Of a DNA stretch of 58,680 nt, positions 34,218 through 41,465 are shown one piece after another. The notes under the pieces were generated by a model. The model had not been told where the DNA came from. It ran no database searches and saw only the letters and a list, made by a program, of their open reading frames with translations. The stretch lies in contig JBMSKF010000007.1 in NCBI GenBank assembly GCA_049419605.1, forward strand, positions 1-58,680. The letters are read 5' to 3'. This stretch comes from UBA970 sp049419605 (GTDB lineage: Bacteria > Bacillota_I > Bacilli_A > RFN20 > CAG-826). The position numbers were made by a program, and so were the translations under genes. The number at the start of each line of letters is the position of its first letter. Within the stretch, counting starts at the first letter, position 1.

Positions 34218-35224
34218 AAAAGAATGATCAAAAAGCTGTTAAAGTTCCTTTAACAAAGGAGCAATTGAAACTAAGAAAGCAAACCATCCAAAAATGGATT
34301 GGTATTGTCTTACAAGGTTTGGTGATTACGGCAGCCATTTTTCTTGCAGTCTTCTCTAATTTACTATTCGGTGATAGTGAATTTGGGGAAATCATTAATC
34401 GAACTTTAGGAAAATTCTTTGATATTGGTTCCTTAATCACGAATAACTATTTAAGAATTCTAGAAACGTTGACGATTCTGCTTTTTGTTTGGATTGTCCA
34501 ACGTTTATATGATGCTTCTGTGGCAATCTTTGTGCCAAAGAAAGCACAAGTTGGAACCACGATGCTTCTATTAAAAAGTGCTGTACGATATGGCACGAAT
34601 TTCATGGGTATCCTCTTTGTATTGACTGCGTGGGGTGTTGATTCTGTCACCTTATTAGCCTCCATCGGGTTAATCGGTTTAGTGGTTTCTTTTGGTGCCC
34701 AAAGCATTGTTGAAGATATCATTTCAGGATTGTTCTTAATCATTGAAAAACAATTCTCAGTTGGAGACATCATAATCATTGATGGCTTTAGAGGTAAAGT
34801 CATGGAAATCGGTCTACGTACGACCAAATTCTTAGACTTAGCAAACGCTGATTTAAAAATTGTGAATAACTCTCAAGTTAAAAATGTGATTAACGCCTCC
34901 ATTAATACCTCAACAGCGGTAACGGAAGTTGGCGTATCCTATGAAACCGATTTAGAAAAACTTGAAGAATTAATAAACAAAGTTTTTATTCCAAGTTTTA
35001 CCAAGAAACACCAAGCGGTATTAGAAGGCGAAGTCACGTATGGTGGGGTCACTGCGCTTGCTGATTCTTCAGTGAATTTACGGTTTGCAGCGAAAGTCAA
35101 TGAACTGAATCGTCCTAAAGTCATTCGCTTATTAAATCGTGAATTTAAAGTTTTCTGTGATGAAAATAAAATTGATATTCCTTTCCCACAAGTTACGATT
35201 AATTATAAAATACCTCCGAAATAG
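34214..35224 (+). CDS. Mechanosensitive channel of small conductance (MscS family)
   Basis: 336 aa. Three membrane helices: about residues 22-46, 72-95 and the pore-lining TM3 region (about 120-180, ATSIGLIGLVVSFGAQSIVEDIISGLFLIIEKQFSVGDIIIIDGFRGKV-type sequence covering the GAQ...V-x-D segment and the start of the beta domain). The C-terminal cytoplasmic vestibule domain follows (about 180-336). Opens under membrane tension to release osmolytes. AAGGAGG precedes the ATG and the start overlaps the previous TGA. Last gene of the three-gene surface operon. Confidence 0.88.
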   Translation: MKKNDQKAVKVPLTKEQLKLRKQTIQKWIGIVLQGLVITAAIFLAVFSNLLFGDSEFGEIINRTLGKFFDIGSLITNNYLRILETLTILLFVWIVQRLYDASVAIFVPKKAQVGTTMLLLKSAVRYGTNFMGILFVLTAWGVDSVTLLASIGLIGLVVSFGAQSIVEDIISGLFLIIEKQFSVGDIIIIDGFRGKVMEIGLRTTKFLDLANADLKIVNNSQVKNVINASINTSTAVTEVGVSYETDLEKLEELINKVFIPSFTKKHQAVLEGEVTYGGVTALADSSVNLRFAAKVNELNRPKVIRLLNREFKVFCDENKIDIPFPQVTINYKIPPK

Positions 35225-35245
35225 ACAACTTTTTTTAGGATTTTG

Positions 35246-35272
35246 AAACGCTGGGTTCAACCCAGCGTTTTT
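35246..35272 (+). terminator. Terminator of the lectin-MscS operon
   Basis: A long stem (AAACGCTGGG...CCCAGCGTTT, about 10 bp with a TTCAA loop) followed by a T-tract. The next gene's TATAAT begins at 35277, directly behind it. Confidence 0.88.
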
Positions 35273-35276
35273 AATT

Positions 35277-35282
35277 TATAAT
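35277..35282 (+). promoter_or_regulatory. -10 box, leaderless promoter of the Leu/Val dehydrogenase gene
   Basis: TATAAT, 7 nt (gggggag), then the ATG at 35290. The G-rich spacer looks like a ribosome binding site for 35290, but it would be removed if transcription starts at the ATG. An upstream in-frame ATG (35281) falls in the -10 box. Confidence 0.55.
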
Positions 35283-35289
35283 GGGGGAG

Positions 35290-36336
35290 ATGAAACACTA
35301 TCCAAAACCAATTTATCACACCGTTCCTGGTTATGAAATTGTGATGGAATTTAACGATCCTTCTGTTCAATTACATGGCTTTATTGCGGTACATAATACC
35401 AAGCGTGGACCTGCACTTGGTGGTACCCGCATTTGGCATTACCCTGACCGTGAATCCGCATTAACGGATGTATTACGCTTAGCAAAAGGCATGACGTTTA
35501 AAGCTGCAGGGGCAGATTTATCTTTAGGTGGCGGTAAAGCAGTTTTAATAGGTGATGCCAAGTCAATCAAGTCTCCTGCTTACTTTGAAACATATGGGTA
35601 TTATGTCGACTTATTAAAAGGCCAATATATAACAGCCGAAGATGTCAACACAACCTCCTCAGATATGATGCATATTGCGAAAGTCACGCCACACGTAGTG
35701 GGTCGTATTGGTAAATCAGGGAATCCTTCTCCTTTTACAGCCTTAGGTGTCTATTATGGCATTCAGGCTTCAGTCGCTTTTGCCTTACCAAAAAAGAACC
35801 TACAAAGTTTGTCTTTTGCAATTCAAGGTGTTGGGCAAACGGGCAGTTACTTGATTGATTTATTAGTCGAAGCAGGCGTTAAAAATATATGCATCGCCGA
35901 TATCAATCCTATGAATATCGAAAAGAATCTCCAGAAATATCCCTTTCTTAAAGTCCTCCAACAAGAAGAGATCATGAGCGCGAATGTGGATGTCTTGTGT
36001 CCATGTGCCTTAGGTGGGGTGATTCACGATAGCACCCTTGTTCAATTGCAAGCCAAAATCGTCGCAGGAAGTGCCAATAATATTTTGTTAGACGACAAGA
36101 TTCATGGACCGAACGCCATGGAAAAAGGTATCTTAATCGCCCCTGATTTTATTATTAATGCGGGTGGTTTAATTAATGTCTATCATGAACATCATTCAGA
36201 TTACAATGAAGGCGAAGTCAAAGCGGAAATTCAACGCATTGGTCATCGTCTGACAAGAATTTATCAAATGGCAAAGCGAGATCAAATCGATCCCTTTGCC
36301 GCGGCAACCATATACGCGAATCAACAATTAAAGTAG
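35290..36336 (+). CDS. Leucine/valine/phenylalanine dehydrogenase
   Basis: 348 aa. Glu/Leu/Phe/Val dehydrogenase family of short length: GPALGGTRIWHYPDRESALTDVLRLAKGMTFKAAGADLSLGGGKAVL (about residues 35-80) with the two conserved Lys, EDVNTT (about 118), and the NAD-binding FAIQGVGQTGSYL (about 178-190). Reversibly deaminates branched-chain amino acids to 2-oxo acids with NAD+, feeding branched fatty acids or energy metabolism. It ends 9 nt inside the convergent nucleotidyltransferase gene. Leu versus Val preference cannot be told. Confidence 0.88.
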   Translation: MKHYPKPIYHTVPGYEIVMEFNDPSVQLHGFIAVHNTKRGPALGGTRIWHYPDRESALTDVLRLAKGMTFKAAGADLSLGGGKAVLIGDAKSIKSPAYFETYGYYVDLLKGQYITAEDVNTTSSDMMHIAKVTPHVVGRIGKSGNPSPFTALGVYYGIQASVAFALPKKNLQSLSFAIQGVGQTGSYLIDLLVEAGVKNICIADINPMNIEKNLQKYPFLKVLQQEEIMSANVDVLCPCALGGVIHDSTLVQLQAKIVAGSANNILLDDKIHGPNAMEKGILIAPDFIINAGGLINVYHEHHSDYNEGEVKAEIQRIGHRLTRIYQMAKRDQIDPFAAATIYANQQLK

Positions 36337-37056
36337 ATTTTCAATCGCCTGCATGAGTGAATTAGGTTCAAGATGGTCTTTTATTTTCTTGAGTATTTTT
36401 CTAGCTGCTTCTTGATTTTGGTCCGGTTTGTTCAACACTTCCATAACCCAATTAGCAAGCAAAGGATCGATTAATTCTAATCTTCTCAATGCATTGAATG
36501 GGTCAACATCAATCTTTGGGTTAATGTTTCTCACTGCTTGTACCACATGATTGAGCGCATATTGTTGGATCATTTGATACGCAGCTAAAACTTCACCTCG
36601 ATGATGTCTTAATAATCCTATATAAAGATTCGTTAACGCTTCTTGAAGGTTAGCATTTGGATTTGATTCAATAGACGTTTCTTTTAGCGGAATTTGCTTT
36701 TCAATTTCACTATTTTTTGCATACACAACTTTAGGGTGGTGATATGGAATGTGCACTAATTCATCCATTGTAAAGATGGCAAATTCCATGAAAACATTTG
36801 ATTTTAATAATACTTTATAACCATCTCTTGTGTTTTGAAAAGTATAGGTGGGGACTAAAGAGTTTAACCAAGTTAAATCTTTTATCATGGCAGCCTTCGC
36901 TTGGGGTTCAACCATCATAAAGAAATCGATATCAGAATAATCATCCAAGCGACGAGGATTTGATAAGGAACCCAAAACGACGAGGGCTACAACTTGAGGA
37001 TGATTAGTTGCAACCTTAATGAGTTGTTGAAGCGCTTGATCGAGATGGACTTTCAT
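36328..37056 (-). CDS. Nucleotidyltransferase-domain protein
   Basis: 242 aa. The polymerase-beta-type motif VVLGSLSNPRRLDDYSDIDFFMMV (about residues 24-47) supplies GS and the D-x-D metal ligands; a helical C-terminal region follows (about 110-242). This layout resembles aminoglycoside or lincosamide nucleotidyltransferases, so drug or small-molecule adenylylation is possible, but a cellular substrate is equally likely. It begins 1 nt after the SGNH gene's stop with no clear ribosome binding site, so translation may depend on coupling. Confidence 0.7.
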   Translation of the reverse strand: MKVHLDQALQQLIKVATNHPQVVALVVLGSLSNPRRLDDYSDIDFFMMVEPQAKAAMIKDLTWLNSLVPTYTFQNTRDGYKVLLKSNVFMEFAIFTMDELVHIPYHHPKVVYAKNSEIEKQIPLKETSIESNPNANLQEALTNLYIGLLRHHRGEVLAAYQMIQQYALNHVVQAVRNINPKIDVDPFNALRRLELIDPLLANWVMEVLNKPDQNQEAARKILKKIKDHLEPNSLMQAIENLL

Positions 37057-37057
37057 A

Positions 37058-37786
37058 TTAAAAAAACTTTTCTAACATGGGTTTAATGAAAGAGGTCACC
37101 ACACTATAACCTGCTAATGATAAATGTAATCCTTCTTTTGAATATTGCATTTTTAGTTGGGCTTCTTCATCCAAAAGTGCAGGATAAACATCGATGAATT
37201 CAACACCTTTGATCTGACGGATTCTTTGATTCATCCATTGGATATCGACGTTTTTTCTTGGACCCACAATGAATTTATTAACGAGTTTATCAGTGGTCTC
37301 ATTCACAGGATATAAAGACACTAATAAGATTTTTACGTTCGGTAATTCTGCAAGAATCGTTTCCACAAGTTTGGTAATATTCTCCACCGTTTTTTCTTTG
37401 GGTAAACCTAAGACTTGGAGGTCATTCGTGCCGATTTGTAATACAACGACTTTGGGTGTGAGGTCAAAGATCGATAAATGTAGTCGTTTACTTAGGCCTT
37501 CGGTCGTATCGCCATCTATTCCACGATTATAAAGATGGATGCCAGGATAAAATTCACTTAAGGGATAACGTTGGGTTAGCGAGTCTCCGACAAAGACAAC
37601 CCCATTGGGTTTGGCGTGACGGTTATAAATTTTAAATTCATTGGTGCGTGCAAAATAAGCACTTCCAATCACAGTTTTGATCATACGAGTATTTTTTCCT
37701 TCCTTGAAAAAGTAACCATAAGCGACTTGGATTAACAAGATGAGAATGATGAATGCTAAAGATAAAAAAATAATGGAAATAGTCAT
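37058..37786 (-). CDS. Membrane-anchored SGNH/GDSL hydrolase
   Basis: 242 aa from the ATG at 37786, 6 nt behind TATAGT. An N-terminal membrane helix (about residues 2-24) anchors an extracellular hydrolase. Blocks: GVVFVGDSLTQRYPL with the catalytic Ser (about 62-76), block II Gly in NRGIDGDTT (about 88), block III VLQIGTNDL (about 117-125), and C-terminal KEGLHLSLAGYS (about 218-229), where His is present but the usual Asp three residues before it is Glu. Likely a lipase/esterase or glycan deacetylase. First gene of a two-gene operon with the nucleotidyltransferase. Confidence 0.8.
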   Translation of the reverse strand: MTISIIFLSLAFIILILLIQVAYGYFFKEGKNTRMIKTVIGSAYFARTNEFKIYNRHAKPNGVVFVGDSLTQRYPLSEFYPGIHLYNRGIDGDTTEGLSKRLHLSIFDLTPKVVVLQIGTNDLQVLGLPKEKTVENITKLVETILAELPNVKILLVSLYPVNETTDKLVNKFIVGPRKNVDIQWMNQRIRQIKGVEFIDVYPALLDEEAQLKMQYSKEGLHLSLAGYSVVTSFIKPMLEKFF

Positions 37787-37792
37787 GAGATA

Positions 37793-37798
37793 ACTATA
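37793..37798 (-). promoter_or_regulatory. -10 box, leaderless promoter of the SGNH operon
   Basis: Minus strand TATAGT, 6 nt, then the ATG at 37786; only 57 nt separate this start from the divergent start at 37844. Confidence 0.5.
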
Positions 37799-37831
37799 AT
37801 CGGAAGACCAAAGCAAAAACAAGTTGTATGA

Positions 37832-37837
37832 TAAACT
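37832..37837 (+). promoter_or_regulatory. Extended -10, leaderless promoter of the 5-FTHF cyclo-ligase gene
   Basis: TGA-TAAACT followed by 6 nt and the ATG at 37844. A TATGAT at 37827-37832 is an alternative that would give a leader of a few nt. Confidence 0.4.
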
Positions 37838-37843
37838 AACGAT

Positions 37844-38359
37844 ATGAAAGATAAGTTAAGAGAAGATTTGTTAGGAAAAAGACTTTCCCTTACATCGCAA
37901 GAAATTGAGGTTTATTCGGCTTCTTTGATTGAAAAAATCAAAGCCCATCCTAAGTATCAAAAATCCAAAGTTATTGGTCTATTTTCTGCGATTAAAAACG
38001 AACCTAATCTATTTCCTTTACTTCAAGACCATAAAATTTGGTTACTACCCAAAGTGGTGGGTAATCAACTTATCTATGTTCGATACAACCCAAAAAATTC
38101 ATTAATCAAAAGTGCATTGAATATTTTAGAACCGAAAGAATTTCAAGATGAAAGTTCGACGTTAGATTTAATCATCATACCTGGCATCGGCTTTGATCAA
38201 AAAGGCAATCGTCTTGGATTTGGCAAAGGTTATTTTGATCGGTTTTTATCAAAACATCCTACCCCTTACGTCATCGGCGTTGCCTATCCTTTTCAAATTC
38301 AAAAAAGCATCCCCATCACAAAAGGGGACGTACCAGTTGATGAAGTGTTGGTTGCCTAG
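37844..38359 (+). CDS. 5-formyltetrahydrofolate cyclo-ligase
   Basis: 171 aa. ATP-dependent conversion of 5-formyl-THF to 5,10-methenyl-THF in folate metabolism. N-terminal MKDKLREDLLGKRLSLTSQEI (family R-x-x...R pattern), the substrate/ATP region DLIIIPGIGFDQKGNRLGFGKGYFDRFL (about residues 106-133), and C-terminal VIGVAYPFQ...IPITKGDVPVDEVLV. Slightly shorter than the usual 180-200 aa but complete. The stop overlaps that of convergent hflX by 4 nt. Confidence 0.88.
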   Translation: MKDKLREDLLGKRLSLTSQEIEVYSASLIEKIKAHPKYQKSKVIGLFSAIKNEPNLFPLLQDHKIWLLPKVVGNQLIYVRYNPKNSLIKSALNILEPKEFQDESSTLDLIIIPGIGFDQKGNRLGFGKGYFDRFLSKHPTPYVIGVAYPFQIQKSIPITKGDVPVDEVLVA

Positions 38360-39624
38360 TGTAAATCTTGTTGATCAATAAATGACTCGTAACTGGCAAT
38401 GCGATGTTCAGGTAAGGCTACCGAAATATAGATTGCATCATCTTCATAAGCAGTTTCTAATAAAATCCCATCTTTCCTGAGCTGATCAATAATTTCTTGT
38501 TGTGCATAAGGAATTTTTAGTTCAAGGGGATGATAATCCTGCAAGATATATTCAGAAATTTTCATCATTAGTTGCGGCATCCCTAAACCTCGTAAGGCAG
38601 AAATCTTCACATGATTAAGGGGTAGATTACCTTGAGGTTTACGAATAATATCAATTTTGTTGAGAACATATAAAGTTGGAATATTGTTAACACCAAGCGA
38701 GATGAGTACCTCATCGGCTACATTCATTAAAGTTAAGAATTCAGGATCGGAAATATCCACAACATGTAAAATCAAATCCGCTTCTTTGACTTCTTCTAAT
38801 GTAGATTTAAATGCTTCGATTAAGTGATGCGGAAGGCGGCGGACAAAACCAACCGTATCGACAGCGATAAACTTTATAAGATTAGGTAGACTAATCAAGC
38901 GTGAAGACGTTTCTAAGGTCGCAAACACCATGTCTTTTTCTAATACTTTTTTATGTTGAGAACGATGGGCTAAAGAAAGGAATTGATTCATTAATGCGGA
39001 TTTACCAGCGTTGGTGTATCCCACAATTGCAATTGTAAACAAGTGATTATCTTTTCTTTGTAAACGTTGAACTCTTCTCTTTTCAGTCAGTAAAGCTAGT
39101 TCTTTTCGGTATTTAATTACTTGATTTCTTAACGCACGTTTATCTTTTTCTAGCTTCGTTTCACCAGTACCTTTGTTCGCCTTACCACCGGAACGTTGCC
39201 GATCATAATTAGCCTCATGATCAATTAAACGCGGCAACATATAAGTCGCTTTGGCAACGGCGACTTGTAGTTTGGCTTCTTTGGTTTTTGCTCTTGATTC
39301 AAAAATTTGTAGGATAAGCATCGTGCGGTCGACAATTTTAACTCCGAGTGCCTTTTCTAAATTCCGGATGTGAACTGGCGATAACTCGGTATCAAAAATT
39401 GCAGTTTCTGCACCTGTTTCTTCAAGAACTGCTTTAATTTCAAACACTTTTCCTGCTCCTAAATAATAGTTGTTTGTAGGAGCATCTAAATTTTGGGTTA
39501 CTTTTTTTAAGACGTAATAATCACAGGCGAGCGCTAAATTATCCAATTCTTCAAATGCTTGGGCAAAGTCGTGAAAATCGGGAAGCTTAACCCCGACTAA
39601 AATAGCAGATTTTTTATTTGGCAT
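38356..39624 (-). CDS. hflX: GTPase HflX
   Basis: 422 aa. Ribosome-associated GTPase that can split stalled or stressed 70S ribosomes. The N-terminal HflX domain (about residues 1-190) includes NNYYLGAGKV...IFDTELSP and the glycine-rich linker region RQRSGGKANKGTGETKLE. The G domain has G1 GYTNAGKSALMN (about 206), G3 DTVGFVR (about 254) and G4 NKID (about 322). The ATG at 39624 lies 6 nt behind TAAAAT with no Shine-Dalgarno sequence. Monocistronic. Confidence 0.93.
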   Translation of the reverse strand: MPNKKSAILVGVKLPDFHDFAQAFEELDNLALACDYYVLKKVTQNLDAPTNNYYLGAGKVFEIKAVLEETGAETAIFDTELSPVHIRNLEKALGVKIVDRTMLILQIFESRAKTKEAKLQVAVAKATYMLPRLIDHEANYDRQRSGGKANKGTGETKLEKDKRALRNQVIKYRKELALLTEKRRVQRLQRKDNHLFTIAIVGYTNAGKSALMNQFLSLAHRSQHKKVLEKDMVFATLETSSRLISLPNLIKFIAVDTVGFVRRLPHHLIEAFKSTLEEVKEADLILHVVDISDPEFLTLMNVADEVLISLGVNNIPTLYVLNKIDIIRKPQGNLPLNHVKISALRGLGMPQLMMKISEYILQDYHPLELKIPYAQQEIIDQLRKDGILLETAYEDDAIYISVALPEHRIASYESFIDQQDLH

Positions 39625-39630
39625 ACTTTT

Positions 39631-39636
39631 ATTTTA
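39631..39636 (-). promoter_or_regulatory. -10 box, leaderless promoter of hflX
   Basis: Minus strand TAAAAT, 6 nt (aaaagt), then the ATG at 39624. Confidence 0.5.
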
Positions 39637-39715
39637 ACCGAATTGACCTTCGTAAGTATTATACTAACATTCTTAATTTTGAATTCGTTATAATCCATTA
39701 GATAGAGGAAACCTT

Positions 39716-40333
39716 ATGGATACCATTCAAGCAGTCCTATCCCGTACTTCCATTCGCGAATATGACCCAAGTGTCAAAATCGACGAAGCAACCTTATTAA
39801 AAATATTAGAAGAAGCAACCTCTGCTCCAAGCAGCTGGAACTTACAACCCTGGCGCTTCGTGCTGATTCATTCACCTGAAATGAAGGCGAAGTTAAGGCC
39901 GTTTATGATGTTTAATACGCCACAGATTGATACGTCTGCAGCATTAATATTAGTACTCAACGATTTAGATCGGTATGCCATGTTTCCCATCATGAACAAA
40001 ATGGAACTTGATGCAGGCATGATTACCGAAGACCACTACAAGGTGAGAAATCAAAAAGCGGAACAAGCTAGGGCCACTCGTACAAAAGAATCTCTTGATC
40101 GTGAAGGTTTGCTTGACTGCGGACTTGTTTCACAAAACATCATGATTGTTGCCCAAGCATATGGTTATGACACATGCCCGATGGGTGGTTTCGATCGCGA
40201 TAATTTTATGAAAGTTTTAGAAATAGATAGTAATCGTTATAAACCCGTCGTCTTAATTTCAATCGGTAAAAAGGCTAAAGACGCAAAACCAACCTTACGT
40301 TTTCCTATTCGTACGATTACCACAATTAAATAA
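39716..40333 (+). CDS. Nitroreductase-family flavoprotein
   Basis: 205 aa. FMN-dependent nitroreductase fold: RTSIREYDPSVKID (about residues 10-23), EEATSAPSSWNLQPWRFVLI (about 33-52, FMN binding), and C-terminal AQAYGYDTCPMGGFDRDNFMKVL (about 148-170), PVVLISIGKKAKDAKP. Reduces nitro or quinone compounds with NAD(P)H. GAGGA lies before the ATG and TATAAT about 20 nt upstream, so this gene has a normal leader. Convergent with the luciferase-like gene, 6 nt away. Confidence 0.85.
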   Translation: MDTIQAVLSRTSIREYDPSVKIDEATLLKILEEATSAPSSWNLQPWRFVLIHSPEMKAKLRPFMMFNTPQIDTSAALILVLNDLDRYAMFPIMNKMELDAGMITEDHYKVRNQKAEQARATRTKESLDREGLLDCGLVSQNIMIVAQAYGYDTCPMGGFDRDNFMKVLEIDSNRYKPVVLISIGKKAKDAKPTLRFPIRTITTIK

Positions 40334-40339
40334 TTTTTC

Positions 40340-41374
40340 TTATTCTTGATAGGCTCTATCAATTATTGGTTTAACTTTTTCGCCAAATAATTGAATCGTT
40401 TGCATCACTAAATGATGCTCCATGTACCCAACCGGGACATGCAATGTAAATCGATCAATACCCATCGCTTTGGAAAAAGAAATAATTTTTTTGGCAACCA
40501 CTTCAGGGGTCCCTGCATAAAGCGCACCATCAGGTTGCAACGAAGCTTTTAATGTAGCTTTGGTGTAAGGCGCCCATCCACGTTCTTTACCGATTTGATT
40601 CATCACACTGGCCATTGATTCGAACAATTCATTCTCTAGATGAGAAGAATTTTCGGTAATAAAACCATGTGAGTGAACTGCAATAAAGGGTGCGTGTTTA
40701 TGGTGCCATCGTTGTAAATATAAATCGACATAAGGTTTAAAACGGATGGGTTGGCCTCCAATAATGGCTAAGAATAAAGGAATCCCTGCCATCGCAGCAT
40801 TCAAAACTGATTCAGGACTACCCCCAACCCCACGGGCAATCATCAACGGATATTGGGTACGAGGATAAACCCCTAATTGGTCCATCGAAGGGCGATGTTT
40901 ACCTTGATGCGTTACAATTTCTTGGTCACGAATTTTTAACAGGAGATTTAATTTTTCTTCAAATAATTCTTCGTAATCATTGAGGTCATATCCAAATAAA
41001 GGATACGATTCTATAAAACTTCCCCTACCTGCGGTAATTTCTGCACGGCCGTGTGAAATCGCATTTAACGTGGAAAATTGTTGATAAATTCTAACGGGAT
41101 CATCACTACTTAATACCGTAACTGCACTGCCTAATTTAATTGTTTTTGTCACCGAGGCAGCTGCTGCCAATATCACGGCAGGCGCACTCGCTGCAAATTC
41201 CTTACGATGGTGTTCACCAACACCGTAATAATCTAAGCCAACTTTTTCTGCTAATTTCACTTCTTCAATAATTTGTTGTAATCGTAAATCTTGCGAGATG
41301 ACTTCACCTGTTCTTGGGTTTGGTAATGTTTCTGCAAAGGTTGTAATGCCTAATTCTAATCTTGTTTTTTTCAT
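40340..41374 (-). CDS. Luciferase-like flavin-dependent monooxygenase (LLM class)
   Basis: 344 aa from the ATG at 41374, 7 nt behind a weak TAAGAT; the frame is open to 41410 but lacks a better start. Bacterial-luciferase-like TIM barrel: ELGITTFAETLP (N-terminus), EVKLAEKVGLDYYGVGEHHRKEFAASAP (about residues 35-62), IKLGSAVTVLSSDDPVRIYQQFSTLNAISHGRAEITAGRGSF (about 82-123). F/FMN-dependent oxidoreductase of unknown substrate, of the type annotated as alkanal monooxygenase-like. Confidence 0.82.
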   Translation of the reverse strand: MKKTRLELGITTFAETLPNPRTGEVISQDLRLQQIIEEVKLAEKVGLDYYGVGEHHRKEFAASAPAVILAAAASVTKTIKLGSAVTVLSSDDPVRIYQQFSTLNAISHGRAEITAGRGSFIESYPLFGYDLNDYEELFEEKLNLLLKIRDQEIVTHQGKHRPSMDQLGVYPRTQYPLMIARGVGGSPESVLNAAMAGIPLFLAIIGGQPIRFKPYVDLYLQRWHHKHAPFIAVHSHGFITENSSHLENELFESMASVMNQIGKERGWAPYTKATLKASLQPDGALYAGTPEVVAKKIISFSKAMGIDRFTLHVPVGYMEHHLVMQTIQLFGEKVKPIIDRAYQE

Positions 41375-41381
41375 CTCATTT

Positions 41382-41387
41382 ATCTTA
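41382..41387 (-). promoter_or_regulatory. Weak -10, possible leaderless promoter of the LLM gene
   Basis: Minus strand TAAGAT, 7 nt (aaatgag), then the ATG at 41374. The match to consensus is 4 of 6, so this is the least certain of the set. Confidence 0.35.
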
Positions 41388-41451
41388 CCTAAGCGATTAG
41401 GATTACTCAATCTTTATTAATTTTTTAACAAAAGAAAAGGGTATTTTTTTG

Positions 41452-41457
41452 TATAAT
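41452..41457 (+). promoter_or_regulatory. -10 box, near-leaderless promoter of the amylase operon
   Basis: TATAAT behind a T-run, 8 nt before the ATG at 41466, with no Shine-Dalgarno sequence. Confidence 0.5.
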
Positions 41458-41465
41458 GATTTTAT

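Noticed and set aside
36328..37056. Aminoglycoside or lincosamide resistance gene
   Set aside because: Only the generic nucleotidyltransferase motif is visible; nothing shows a drug substrate, and there is no mobile context.
40340..40390. Terminator between the nitroreductase and LLM genes (TTGATAG / CTATCAA)
   Set aside because: A 7-bp inverted repeat exists at the end of the LLM coding sequence, but there is no clear T-run on either strand at the right distance.
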